Origin: UBA964 sp031382085
GTDB lineage: Bacteria > Pseudomonadota > Gammaproteobacteria > Steroidobacterales > Steroidobacteraceae
Length of the DNA: 64,000 bases
Reading direction: 5' to 3'
NCBI GenBank assembly: GCA_031382085.1
Contig: JANMYM010000086.1
Location: 1 to 64,000 of the forward strand
The notes under the pieces are model-generated. The model worked only from the letters and a program-made list of their open reading frames with translations, searched no databases and had not been told where the DNA came from. Positions 50,324-59,739 of this stretch are shown one piece after another (the stretch's first letter is position 1; each line of letters begins with the position of its first letter). Both the position numbers and the translations under genes were made by a program.

Positions 50324-53300
50324 ATGAATGCGAACTGGCGCGAGGCGGTGCTCCCTGCCACGACCGCGGCTGAGCCCGCCGACTGGGCGCTGCAGGCACT
50401 TGAGCTTCATCCTGTTGCACACACCGTGCTGTCCGCTGACGGCGTCGTTCAATGGCTCAACCTCGCCTCGGCGCGCCTGCTGGACTGCAGCCCGCGCGAC
50501 GCCATTGGCGCGAACTGGGAAGATGTCAAACCCTGCTATGCCGGCAAGCTCGACTTCAGGACCGCAACCGTGCCGGCACGCCACACCTGGTTGCGCCGCG
50601 ATGGCCGAGTTGGGCACTTCACATCCCAACTGACCGGGCTCGCCGACGGCAGATTCCTGCTGATCGAAAATGATGTCAGCGACGTACTCCGCACCCGGCA
50701 CGAAGATCGGGACCGGCGGCAACGGCTTGCTGAACTGGTCAATGGCAGTCCCGACTGCATCCTGATCCTGGACGCCGCCGGCAGTCTGTTGGCGCATTCG
50801 GACGCCGCCGCTGAGTTGTTAGGTCTTTGCACCGGCAGCAACCGCCAGAGCAATATCCTCGAACGGATCCATGTCGACGACCTGCCCATGGTTCGCCAGC
50901 GATTGGCAACCGGCGCGGTGGCCCACAGTCCAGCACGCTTCGAGCAGGCATTGTGCCGCTGCCGCAATGCCGAGGGTGCCTGGCAATGGGTTTCGGCGGT
51001 GATGATCAACGCGCTGACCGTGCCCAGCATTGAGGCGGTCATTGTCTATGTCCGCGATGCCACGCGCCAGGTCGAGCTCGAAAGCGAGCTACGGAATCGC
51101 GAGCGGCGATTTGCAGCGCTGACCGAAAACAGCGATGACATGATCGTGGTGGTCGGCAAGGATGGCCGAGTCAATTTTGAAAGTGCATCAATCAGCCGGA
51201 TTCTCGGCTACCGCGCCAAACAGCTCACGACATTGCGACTGCTGCGACGCCTGCACAAGACTGATCGCCACCGGGTACTGGGGCTGGTTCGCGATCTGAT
51301 GCGCAATCGGGGTGGCGAGCTGACCGTCGAATGCCTGATCCGCGCCTACGACGGTAAATATCGCTGGATCGAAGCAGTCTGCGTCAATCTTCTCGATGAC
51401 CCGGATGTCGCCGGCATTTTGTGCAATGCCCGTGACGTTACCGCGCGCAAGAATGCGGAGCTGGAGCGTGATACGGCTGTGGTCTGCGGTGACATCGCCT
51501 TGTGGGACTTCGATGTGGGCTACCGCACCGCCCGCTGGATTGGCATTGGCATGCCCCGGCTGTTCGGAACGGTCGACGGAATTTTCAGCGAGGAAAACTA
51601 TTTCACCCATATACATCCTGATGATCGCGAAACCGTCAGGAAAAGCTACGACCTGGCAGAGCGTGGCCTGGCGAACGATGTGCAGGTGCAGTTCCGTACC
51701 CAGGACAGCGATGGCCGCTGGCGCTGGATAATCGAGCGCGGACAAAGCGCTGGTTTCAACCCGGTCACCGGCGCGCGCCGTCTGGCAGGCGTCAGCATCG
51801 ACATCACCGAGCAGCGCGCAACCGAGGACCAGCTGACAGCCGCGCGTGACCAGTTGAAATTCGCGATGGAATCATCGCAGATGAGTTATTACGATTGGGA
51901 CCTCGTGGGTGACATTGCGTCCGGCATGGATGATTGGTGCACGCGCCATCGCCTGCCCCTGGAAGGAAGGCCCGGCCACGATGCGCGCTGGGATTCCTAT
52001 ATCCATCATGCCGATTGGCCTGAAGCACAGCGCAAGTTTGTGGCGCATTTGCGCGGCGAATCCGAGTATGCGGACCTGGAATACAGGTTGCATTGTGGTG
52101 ATGGCCGCCTGATCTGGATCATGGACCGCGCGCGGGTCGTGGAGCGCGGCGCGGACGGCAAGCCGCTGCGTGTCATCGGCGTGCTTGTCAATATCGAAGA
52201 ACGCAAACGCGTCGAGCAGGCGTTGTTAGCCAGTGAGGCGCGCCTTTCCATGGCCATCTGGGGCGGTAGCTTCGGTTTGTGGGAAATGGACGTTGCGGCG
52301 CAACGCACTCGCTGGTTGAGTGACTGGTGCGAGCGCGAGGACCTGGATCCCTGCGAGACCGACCACGTCAACTCCTGGGACTCGCATATTCATCCGGACG
52401 ACTTGCCGGACGCGGCCGCCGCCTTTACGCGCATGACGCAAGGCGCAACCGACTCCTTTGAAAGTGAATACCGCGTGCGAACGCGCGCGGGCACGTGGAC
52501 GTGGATATTGGAGCGCAGCCGCGCCATCGCGCGTAGCGGCTCGGGCCAGCCCAGCAGAGTTTCCGGAATTTGCATCAACATCAACAAACGCAAGGCATTT
52601 GAAGAGGACTTGCGCAAGAGCGAAGCGCGTTACCGCAGCGTCGCAAGCCTGACACCAGGATTCGTTGCCGAAGTTGCGCTCTGCGACGACAGGCTGCCGC
52701 GACTGACCTGGGCCAGCGAAGGATTCACGGAGGTTTTCGGGCGTCCGTTTGTGGAATTTGCCGACACCTCACATTTGCGGGCGCTGTTTGCTGATCTGGC
52801 CGACTGGCGCACGGCTACTGAACGTTTCCGATTGGTCGCCCGCGGAACGCAAGTCGACTTTGAGGCCAAGGTACGTCGGCACGACGGGCAGATAAGGTGG
52901 ATATATCTCATCGCCCGGCCTCTGGCGGACAACAACGGCCGCTACACCACGGCGATTGCGGTCGCACATGACATCACAACACGCAAGGCCGCTGAGACCG
53001 CGCTGCACGAAGCGCAGGCGGCGATGCAGATCATCGCAGCGAATTCGCCCGATTGGTTGTTCCTGCTTGACCAGGACGGCCGCGTGCGTTACGCCAATCG
53101 TCGATTGGGACGCATGACAGTCGAACAGATGATCGGGCGCCCCGCGACCGAACTTGCCGAATTCAACAACCAGCCGCGCACCGAGATTGAAAATGCGCTT
53201 GCCAGCACATTGGCAGGGCACGAAGTATCGTTGCAGCAAACCGTCATTGCCCCGACGACGGGAACGCGGCATGTCCTGATGCACCGCACGCGACCTGTCA

Positions 53301-54400
53301 TTGAAAACGGGTCCACAGTAGGCGCGCTGGTGATTTCGTCCGATATCACGGCGCAAACAGAGCGCGAGCAGCTGCTGCGCCTGCAGAGCAGGGTATTGGC
53401 GACCATTCGCGAAGGCGTGGTGCTGTTGGACGCCAGCAATACCGTCACTCTCTCAAACCCGGCGTTCGACCGCATGTGCGGTGCCGGGGCCGGCGAGTTG
53501 TTAGGAGTACCGATTGAAGCGCTGCTGCAAGTCGCGCCCGCGCGACTGCGCAATACCGCAGCGCCCCTGGAATGCCTGGTTCGGCGCATCGATGGCAGCC
53601 AGTTTGCGGCGGCCGCGGTGGTCACTCCCATGGACGTGAACAACCAGCCGCATTTGCTGGCGGTGATCAATGACGTGACCGAGAGAAAACTTCTGGAGCA
53701 TGAAATCCTGGAAGTGTCGAGTCTTGAGCAGCAACGAATCGGCAACGATCTACACGACGGCCTGGGCCAGGAACTGACCGGCGTCGCATTGATGCTGCGC
53801 GCGTTAGGCGGCCGGATCAGGAAGGAATATCCGCATGCCAATGCTGAAATTAACGAAATCGTCGCATTGGTCAATCACAGCATTGAATCCACGCGCGCGC
53901 TGGCGCGCGGCCTGTCGCCGGTCAGCATTGAGCGCGGCGGTCTTCTGCCTGCGTTGCAAACGCTGATTGTCCGCGCACGCGGCGCTTACGGCATCAACAT
54001 CCAGATGCGTCGCTTGATACGCCGGCCGTTGAAAATTGGACCCGATGCCGCCACGCACCTGTACCGAATTGTGCAAGAGGGCCTGACCAATGCCGTGCGA
54101 CATGGCCGCGCATCGCGCATTACGCTGACTGTGACGTCCGCGGACAACCACATCGACATTGCGATCCGGGACAATGGCCGCGGCATGGCGCCGGCAACGC
54201 CCGCGCGCAGCGCCGGTATCGGTCTCAAGACCATGAGTTATCGAGCTGAGTTGTTGGCGGGCGAGTTGTCGGTCCTGCCCGCGCAGGGCGGCGGAACTGT
54301 TGTCAGGTGCCGCTGCCCGCAGAACCCCGGCGAGACCGGCGCTGTGGCCGGCAGCGGAAAAAACCGGCTTCAGATCACGCGCATTTTACCCGGATCATAG
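50324..54400 (+). CDS. multi-PAS hybrid-free histidine kinase (NarL-partner type)
   Basis: 1358 residues, no membrane helix, so cytoplasmic. About eight or nine PAS/PAC units follow one another; the WIxxxxxPV/xxDITxRKxAExxL endings recur (ATRQVELESEL, DVTARKNAELERD, DITEQRATEDQL, NIEERKRVEQAL, INKRKAFEEDL, DITTRKAAETAL, DITAQTEREQLL, DVTERKLLEHEI). The kinase core has the HisKA_3 phospho-His1144 in IGNDLHDGLGQELTG and a HATPase with HLYRIVQEGLTNAVRHGRAS and DNGRGM. Partners of such kinases are NarL/FixJ regulators; none is in the window. Only four CTAAC motifs occur over 4 kb. Confidence 0.9.
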   Translation: MNANWREAVLPATTAAEPADWALQALELHPVAHTVLSADGVVQWLNLASARLLDCSPRDAIGANWEDVKPCYAGKLDFRTATVPARHTWLRRDGRVGHFTSQLTGLADGRFLLIENDVSDVLRTRHEDRDRRQRLAELVNGSPDCILILDAAGSLLAHSDAAAELLGLCTGSNRQSNILERIHVDDLPMVRQRLATGAVAHSPARFEQALCRCRNAEGAWQWVSAVMINALTVPSIEAVIVYVRDATRQVELESELRNRERRFAALTENSDDMIVVVGKDGRVNFESASISRILGYRAKQLTTLRLLRRLHKTDRHRVLGLVRDLMRNRGGELTVECLIRAYDGKYRWIEAVCVNLLDDPDVAGILCNARDVTARKNAELERDTAVVCGDIALWDFDVGYRTARWIGIGMPRLFGTVDGIFSEENYFTHIHPDDRETVRKSYDLAERGLANDVQVQFRTQDSDGRWRWIIERGQSAGFNPVTGARRLAGVSIDITEQRATEDQLTAARDQLKFAMESSQMSYYDWDLVGDIASGMDDWCTRHRLPLEGRPGHDARWDSYIHHADWPEAQRKFVAHLRGESEYADLEYRLHCGDGRLIWIMDRARVVERGADGKPLRVIGVLVNIEERKRVEQALLASEARLSMAIWGGSFGLWEMDVAAQRTRWLSDWCEREDLDPCETDHVNSWDSHIHPDDLPDAAAAFTRMTQGATDSFESEYRVRTRAGTWTWILERSRAIARSGSGQPSRVSGICININKRKAFEEDLRKSEARYRSVASLTPGFVAEVALCDDRLPRLTWASEGFTEVFGRPFVEFADTSHLRALFADLADWRTATERFRLVARGTQVDFEAKVRRHDGQIRWIYLIARPLADNNGRYTTAIAVAHDITTRKAAETALHEAQAAMQIIAANSPDWLFLLDQDGRVRYANRRLGRMTVEQMIGRPATELAEFNNQPRTEIENALASTLAGHEVSLQQTVIAPTTGTRHVLMHRTRPVIENGSTVGALVISSDITAQTEREQLLRLQSRVLATIREGVVLLDASNTVTLSNPAFDRMCGAGAGELLGVPIEALLQVAPARLRNTAAPLECLVRRIDGSQFAAAAVVTPMDVNNQPHLLAVINDVTERKLLEHEILEVSSLEQQRIGNDLHDGLGQELTGVALMLRALGGRIRKEYPHANAEINEIVALVNHSIESTRALARGLSPVSIERGGLLPALQTLIVRARGAYGINIQMRRLIRRPLKIGPDAATHLYRIVQEGLTNAVRHGRASRITLTVTSADNHIDIAIRDNGRGMAPATPARSAGIGLKTMSYRAELLAGELSVLPAQGGGTVVRCRCPQNPGETGAVAGSGKNRLQITRILPGS

Positions 54401-55200
54401 GTCGGCGCCGGCCAGCGCAAGGGCAGCTGCTCGAGCTCGCGCAGCAGAATCTGCGAAATTGCAAAATCGCGGAACGCTTTGCGATCCGCGGGAATCAGGT
54501 ACCAGGGCGCCTGCGCGGTGCTGCAGCGGGCCAGCATCGCCTCAAATGCCTCGCGGTACTGGTCCCACTGCTGGCGCTTGTCGAGATCCGCCGGAGCAAA
54601 TTTCCAGTGCTTGCGACGGTCGCTAATGCGCTCCTCGAACCTGCGCTTCTGTTCGTCCTTGCTGATATGCAGGAACAATTTCACCACGCGAGTGTTGCAG
54701 GCCGTCAACATGCTCTCGAAGTTGTTGATCTGGTCGTAGCGCTCGCGCCACACGGCCGGAGGCACCAGATTGTTCACCCGCACGACCAGGACGTCTTCAT
54801 AGTGCGAGCGATTGAAGACTGCGATTTCACCGCGCGGCGGCGTGTGCACATGCACACGCCACAGGTAGTCATGGTGCAATTCTTCGGCGCTCGGCGCCTT
54901 GAATGACGTCACCGTGCAACCCTGCGGACTGAAAGCGGAGAAAACCCGGCGGATGCTGCTGTCCTTGCCACCGCCGTCGATGGCCTGCAGCACCACCAGT
55001 ATTGCGTAGCGGCCGTCCACGAACATTTTGTACTGCAGCTCCGACAAGCGGGAATGATTTTCCTGCACGGCCGCCTCACAGCGCTCGCGATCCCAGCCGA
55101 AATCCCGGGCCGCCTGAGCATCGCGAAGTCTCGGCTTACTACCCGGCGCGACTTGCAGTACCGCAGGAAGCCCGCGCCGACTCACGCGCTTTTTACTCAT
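54370..55200 (-). CDS. polyphosphate kinase 2 family protein
   Basis: 276 residues of the PPK2 family, which moves phosphate between polyphosphate and nucleotides. The P-loop reads QAIDGGGKDSSIRRV, the second signature is IAVFNRSHYEDVLVVRV, and the lid region is KDEQKRRFEERI, followed by HWKFAPADLDKRQQW. The GGGKDSS form points to the class that acts on ADP or AMP (class III or I). Its ATG overlaps the stop of agmatine deiminase, and its end overlaps the convergent kinase gene by 31 bases. Confidence 0.92.
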   Translation of the reverse strand: MSKKRVSRRGLPAVLQVAPGSKPRLRDAQAARDFGWDRERCEAAVQENHSRLSELQYKMFVDGRYAILVVLQAIDGGGKDSSIRRVFSAFSPQGCTVTSFKAPSAEELHHDYLWRVHVHTPPRGEIAVFNRSHYEDVLVVRVNNLVPPAVWRERYDQINNFESMLTACNTRVVKLFLHISKDEQKRRFEERISDRRKHWKFAPADLDKRQQWDQYREAFEAMLARCSTAQAPWYLIPADRKAFRDFAISQILLRELEQLPLRWPAPTYDPGKMRVI

Positions 55201-56318
55201 CGTAGTCTCCCGGCGCCTGCGCCGTCACCGAGTGGAATCTGCTGCGTAATGCAGTGTATGTTGCCGCCGCCTAACAATACTTCACGCGTAGCCACACCGA
55301 TCACGCGCCGCTGCGGGAAGATGCGCCGCAACTTTGCCAGTGCGGCCGAATCGGTGCGTGCATCGAGCAGTGGCGCAATCACCGCATCGTTGGCGAGATA
55401 GAAATTGACGTAGCTTGCGGCCAGCCGCTCGCGCGCATGACGCGGCTTGGCACCGGCCCGAGCCAAAATTCCCGCGGCCTCGGCACGACTCATGTACAGC
55501 GGGCCCGGCATCGGCAGCTTGTGCACCTTGAGGCGCCGGCCACGCGCATCGCGCGCATCACTCAGACGTTCGAAGGCGTCGCGCGACATGCGGTATTGCG
55601 GATCGCGGCGATTGTCGGTCCAGCCGAGCACGACTTCACCCGGCCTGGCAAAACACGCGATATTGTCGATGTGCCCGTCAGTTTCATCGTTGAATACGCC
55701 TTGGTCCAGCCAGATTACCGTGCTGACGCCCAGGTACTGGCGCAGGATGACTTCCAGCTGCGCCTGTGTTAGCTGCGGATTACGGTTGCCGCGCAGCAGG
55801 CATTGCTCGGTCACCAGCAGCGTGCCCTGCCCATCGACATGAATGCTGCCGCCCTCGCAGACGATGGGCGCGCGATAGCGCTCGAGGCGTTCGGCTTCGA
55901 GGACCTTGCGCGCCACCAGATCATCCTGATCCCAGGGAAAATACAGACCGCCGGCCAGGCCGCCCCAGGCATTGAAATGCCAGTCGATTCCGCGCACCCC
56001 GCCGCGATCATCGACGATGCAGGTCGGTCCGACATCGCGCATCCAGGCGTCGTTGCTGGCAACTTCCAGCACCCGTACCGAAGCCGGCAGCTGGGCGCGC
56101 GCAAATTCGTATTGGCCGGTGCAGACGCCAACCGTGACGGGTTCAAACCCGGCAATGGCCGCCGCCACCGCGGCAAACGTGCGCTGCGCTGGCACTCCTC
56201 CATCGCGCCAGTTGTCTGAGCGGTACGGCCACAACATCCAGCAGCCGGAATGCGCTTCAAATTCGCCGGGCATGCGGAAGCCATCCGCGGCAGGCGTACT
56301 GTGGTGGGTCGGGTTCAT
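55197..56318 (-). CDS. aguA: agmatine deiminase
   Basis: Converts agmatine to N-carbamoylputrescine in the polyamine route. 373 residues from the ATG at 56318. Marks of the agmatine/peptidylarginine deiminase fold: WMLWPYRSDNWRDG, NDAWMRDVGPTCIVDD, GGSIHVDGQGTLLVTEQCLL, DETDGHIDNIACF, and the catalytic Cys in LGGGNIHCITQQIP. The next enzyme, N-carbamoylputrescine amidase, is not adjacent; the nitrilase at 59736 is of another type. A polyamine-type ABC transporter lies 6 kb to the right. Confidence 0.94.
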   Translation of the reverse strand: MNPTHHSTPAADGFRMPGEFEAHSGCWMLWPYRSDNWRDGGVPAQRTFAAVAAAIAGFEPVTVGVCTGQYEFARAQLPASVRVLEVASNDAWMRDVGPTCIVDDRGGVRGIDWHFNAWGGLAGGLYFPWDQDDLVARKVLEAERLERYRAPIVCEGGSIHVDGQGTLLVTEQCLLRGNRNPQLTQAQLEVILRQYLGVSTVIWLDQGVFNDETDGHIDNIACFARPGEVVLGWTDNRRDPQYRMSRDAFERLSDARDARGRRLKVHKLPMPGPLYMSRAEAAGILARAGAKPRHARERLAASYVNFYLANDAVIAPLLDARTDSAALAKLRRIFPQRRVIGVATREVLLGGGNIHCITQQIPLGDGAGAGRLR

Positions 56319-56382
56319 CAGAAGATTGTAGCCTGTCGCCTGTGCTAGGATTCGCGCGCATTTTTTCAGGAGTTTTCGCGCC

Positions 56383-57690
56383 ATGTCGACGCCCGCCAGG
56401 ATGACCCTGACCCCGCCTGTCGGCGGCCAACGCATTACCATACAGAGCGGCAAGTTGCAGGTGCCGGATCGGCCGATCATCCCGTTCATTGAAGGTGACG
56501 GCACGGGTCCGGATATCTGGCGCGCGAGTGTGCGGGTGCTGGATGCCGCAGTTGCCAGGTGCTACGGCGGCAAGCGCAAGATTCACTGGCTCGAAGTCTA
56601 TGCGGGCGAGAAATCCTTCAAGCAATTCAACAACTGGCTGCCGGATGAAACCGTGCAGGCCTGCCGCGACTACCTGGTCTCAATCAAAGGCCCCCTAACA
56701 ACACCGATCGGCGGTGGCATCCGCTCGCTGAATGTGGCGCTGCGCCAGATGCTCGATCTTTACGTTTGCCTGCGCCCGGTGCGCTGGTTCAAGGGCGTGC
56801 CTTCGCCGGTGCGGGCCCCGGAAAAAGTGAACATGGTGATCTTCCGCGAGAATTGCGAAGACATCTACGCCGGCATCGAATTCGAGCTGGGGACGGCGGA
56901 CAACGCCAAATTCCAGGAACTGCTGAAAGCCAATTTCCCGAAGGCCTTTGCCAAGATCCGCTTTCCGGAATCCTCCGGCATCGGCATCAAGCCGGTTTCC
57001 AGGGAGGGTACCGAACGCCTGGTGCGCGCCGCGATCGATCATGCGATCCGCAACAAGAGCAAGAGCGTCACGCTGGTGCACAAGGGCAACATCATGAAGT
57101 TCACCGAGGGCGCCTTCCGCACCTGGGGCTATGCCCTGGCGGAACGCGAATTCGGCGCCCAGGTGTACACTTGGGAACAATGGGAGCGCAGCAAGGCAGC
57201 GAACGGCGAACAAGCAGCTAACGACGAGCAGAACGCAGCCAAAGCGGCCGGCAAGATCATTGTCAAGGATGCGATCGCTGACATCACGCTGCAACAGGTG
57301 CTGACGCGGCCGGATGAGTTTGACGTGATCGCGACGCTGAATCTCAATGGAGACTATTTGTCAGATGCGCTGGCTGCGCAGGTCGGCGGCATCGGTATCG
57401 CCCCGGGTGGCAACATCAACTACGTGACCGGCCACGCGGTATTCGAAGCAACGCACGGCACCGCGCCGAAGTATGCAAACCTCGACAAGGTAAATCCCGG
57501 CTCGGTCATTCTGTCTGGCGAAATGATGTTGCGTTACATGGGCTGGACGGAGGCGGCCGATGCGCTGATCGCCGCAATGGACAAGACCATCGCCCAGAAG
57601 ACCGTCACCTACGACTTCGCGCGCCTGATGGAGGGCGCGACGGAAGTCAAATGCAGCGAATTTGGCGACGCGCTGATTCGCAATATGTGA
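56383..57690 (+). CDS. icd: NADP-dependent isocitrate dehydrogenase
   Basis: 435 residues, prokaryotic dimeric type. The TCA-cycle enzyme shows FIEGDGTGPDIW, the substrate and phosphorylation site TPIGGGIRSLNVALRQ (the Ser in GGIRSLN corresponds to E. coli Ser113, target of AceK), NMVIFRENCEDIYAGIE, HKGNIMKFTEGAFRTWGY, LNLNGDYLSDALAAQVGG and HGTAPKYANLDK with NADP contacts. AGGAG lies 9 bases before the ATG. It is flanked by the divergent aguA and the convergent HDOD gene. Confidence 0.96.
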   Translation: MSTPARMTLTPPVGGQRITIQSGKLQVPDRPIIPFIEGDGTGPDIWRASVRVLDAAVARCYGGKRKIHWLEVYAGEKSFKQFNNWLPDETVQACRDYLVSIKGPLTTPIGGGIRSLNVALRQMLDLYVCLRPVRWFKGVPSPVRAPEKVNMVIFRENCEDIYAGIEFELGTADNAKFQELLKANFPKAFAKIRFPESSGIGIKPVSREGTERLVRAAIDHAIRNKSKSVTLVHKGNIMKFTEGAFRTWGYALAEREFGAQVYTWEQWERSKAANGEQAANDEQNAAKAAGKIIVKDAIADITLQQVLTRPDEFDVIATLNLNGDYLSDALAAQVGGIGIAPGGNINYVTGHAVFEATHGTAPKYANLDKVNPGSVILSGEMMLRYMGWTEAADALIAAMDKTIAQKTVTYDFARLMEGATEVKCSEFGDALIRNM

Positions 57691-57718
57691 TCGGACATGG
57701 CCGGCGCCTGTGCGGCGC

Positions 57719-58468
57719 TCAGCCCAGAGCCAGCATCAGCTCGCGTGCTTGGATTCCCTGGGTACGCAGGACTGCGATCTTGTCGTGATCAAAGCCGAGA
57801 TCTGCGCCGAGCGAATCGGCGAGACTCTCGGTACAGAATTCCGGGTACAAAGACTCCACTGCTAACAAGTGGCCGAAATAGACCGCCATACTTTCGCGTG
57901 TCACCACACCCAGCTCGCCCATCTGACGCCATCCCAGGACCGCAGCGCCAACTGCTGCCGGCAATTGCCAGGTTCGTAGCAGCGCTTCGGTCAGTCCGCG
58001 CTGCGCATGCGTGACAATCCGGCTGCAGCGGGTCACGTCAATTTTTGCGTTGGCTGCCTGCTCCGCATTGCCGATCGCCTGCAGGGCCAGGGCCTCGCCG
58101 ACGCGGTGTAAAAGTCCGGCAAAACAGGCCGCGCCAGCGGACAAGCCACTGGCACGTGCAATGCGCGCGGCAAATAGCGAAGTCGTCAAAGCTTCGCGCC
58201 ACAGCAATTCACATTGACGTTCATGGCCGGCAGCGGTGTACAGCACGGCGCGAACCTCGCGAGTCGCGGCGGCCAGGGCCACGTCGGGCGGCAGCGAGTC
58301 CAGGCCATCGCTGGCGCGTTCCAGCAAGGTCGTGAAACCAATGGGTTTCGCGGGCGGCGCCACCGTCAATTGGCGAATTTCCTTTTCCGCCGCACGCGCC
58401 AGCACCAGGTGGCTGCGAAACGCAGCCGAGGCCTGGGCTGTCGAACGAGGATCAACTGGATTCGACAT
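57719..58468 (-). CDS. HDOD-domain protein
   Basis: 249 residues from the ATG at 58468. The HDOD core shows SLFAARIARASGLSAGAACFAGLLHRVGEALALQ (read as AARIARASGL, then FAGLLHRVGE) and THAQRGLTEALLRTWQLP, close to an HD phosphohydrolase but with the metal-binding His/Asp mostly lost, as in HDOD signalling proteins. The first 100 residues have no recognisable domain. Stands alone, convergent with icd at 28 bases. Confidence 0.8.
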   Translation of the reverse strand: MSNPVDPRSTAQASAAFRSHLVLARAAEKEIRQLTVAPPAKPIGFTTLLERASDGLDSLPPDVALAAATREVRAVLYTAAGHERQCELLWREALTTSLFAARIARASGLSAGAACFAGLLHRVGEALALQAIGNAEQAANAKIDVTRCSRIVTHAQRGLTEALLRTWQLPAAVGAAVLGWRQMGELGVVTRESMAVYFGHLLAVESLYPEFCTESLADSLGADLGFDHDKIAVLRTQGIQARELMLALG

Positions 58469-58557
58469 AATTGCTGGTTGCCCGGTGGCTTCGAGCAGGA
58501 ATGGTGTGCGCCGCGGCCGCCCACGTCCACGGCAGCGAACTCGTTTCGCCAAGTGCT

Positions 58558-59739
58558 TCACGCTTCGCGCGGCGCGAGAGCTCGATCCAGGGCCTGGCTC
58601 AGGTCGGCGATCAGGTCGTCCGGGTCCTCGAGGCCAATCGACAAGCGACAGGAACTCGGCGTTATGCCGCACAGAGTGCGCTGTTCCGCCGTGAACTCCC
58701 TGGGCTGAAGCATCTGCGGCGGCACGATCAGGCTCTCGGTGGAACCCAGGCTCGCGGTAATGGCAAACAACTGCAGATGCTCGGCAAAACGTCGGCCAAA
58801 CTCGGCGTCGCGCGCCAGATCCAGGCTAACAATGGTGCCGAAGTCGCGCATTTGCCGTTTAGCCAGGGCGTGACGAGGGTGGCTGGCCAGACCGGGGTAG
58901 TGCACGCGCGCAATCGCCGGGTGTCCCTCCAGAAATTCGGCGATTTGCCGGGCGCGTGCGCACTGCTCGCGGTAGCGAACGAAGTACGTCTTCAGGCCCT
59001 GCAACATGCGATGCGCGATTTGCGGATCCAGAAACGCGCCGAACAACTGCAAGTCCTGGCGCAGCAGTTTGAGGACCTCCTTGCTGGCGATGATCGCGCC
59101 GCCCATCATGTCGCCCGTGCCGGCGGCATACTTGGTCAAGCTGTGAACGAAGACGTCGACCGCGAATTCGCCGTGCTGGTGAAAGCCTGCAAAAGTATTG
59201 TCCATGACGGTCAGCGCGCCATGCTGCTGCGCAACCTTTACGATCTGTTCAATGTTTGCAATCCTGGTGATCGGATTGGTCGGGCTCTCGAACACCACCA
59301 GTTTGGTTTTTCGTTCGGCTAACACACGAGCGATGCCGGCGTCATCCTCGATAGACAACATGGTGTGGCTGACGCCGAAGCGTGCCAGCAGCCGCCGCAC
59401 CGCCGCTCGAGTCGGGCTGTAAGTCTCATAGAAACACAGGATATGATCGCCCGCCGCGGTGAGCGCCACAAGCGACTGCACCACCGCGTTGACGCCCGAA
59501 GAAGTGACGATGCAGTCGTCCCGGCCCTGCAACTCCGCCAGCAACAACTCAAGCTGGCGATTGGTCGGATTGCTGACCCGCGCATAGAAAAAACCGCCCT
59601 CGCCGCGCGCGGCCTTGCTGGCCGCAGCAATATCCTCCGACACGTACTTCACGCTTTGGTGAACCGGCGCTATCAGCGGGCGGTTACCCGGTGGCAAATC
59701 AACACTGGGTGGGTGCTGTACGCGGGTGATTTTTTTCAT
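58558..59739 (-). CDS. cystathionine gamma-synthase/beta-lyase family PLP enzyme
   Basis: 393 residues of the Cys/Met metabolism PLP family. The start region PLIAPVHQSVKYV, GFFYARVSNPTNRQLELLLAEL, the PLP phosphate contact TSSGVNAVVQSL, LVVFESPTNP, VMDNTFAG and the Schiff-base Lys in FVHSLTKYAAGTGDMMGG are all present. Its start overlaps the stop of the omega-amidase gene (ATGA), so methionine or homocysteine breakdown is the likely setting (gamma-lyase or beta-lyase, inferred from neighbours). Close relatives differ only by a few residues. Confidence 0.9.
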   Translation of the reverse strand: MKKITRVQHPPSVDLPPGNRPLIAPVHQSVKYVSEDIAAASKAARGEGGFFYARVSNPTNRQLELLLAELQGRDDCIVTSSGVNAVVQSLVALTAAGDHILCFYETYSPTRAAVRRLLARFGVSHTMLSIEDDAGIARVLAERKTKLVVFESPTNPITRIANIEQIVKVAQQHGALTVMDNTFAGFHQHGEFAVDVFVHSLTKYAAGTGDMMGGAIIASKEVLKLLRQDLQLFGAFLDPQIAHRMLQGLKTYFVRYREQCARARQIAEFLEGHPAIARVHYPGLASHPRHALAKRQMRDFGTIVSLDLARDAEFGRRFAEHLQLFAITASLGSTESLIVPPQMLQPREFTAEQRTLCGITPSSCRLSIGLEDPDDLIADLSQALDRALAPREA

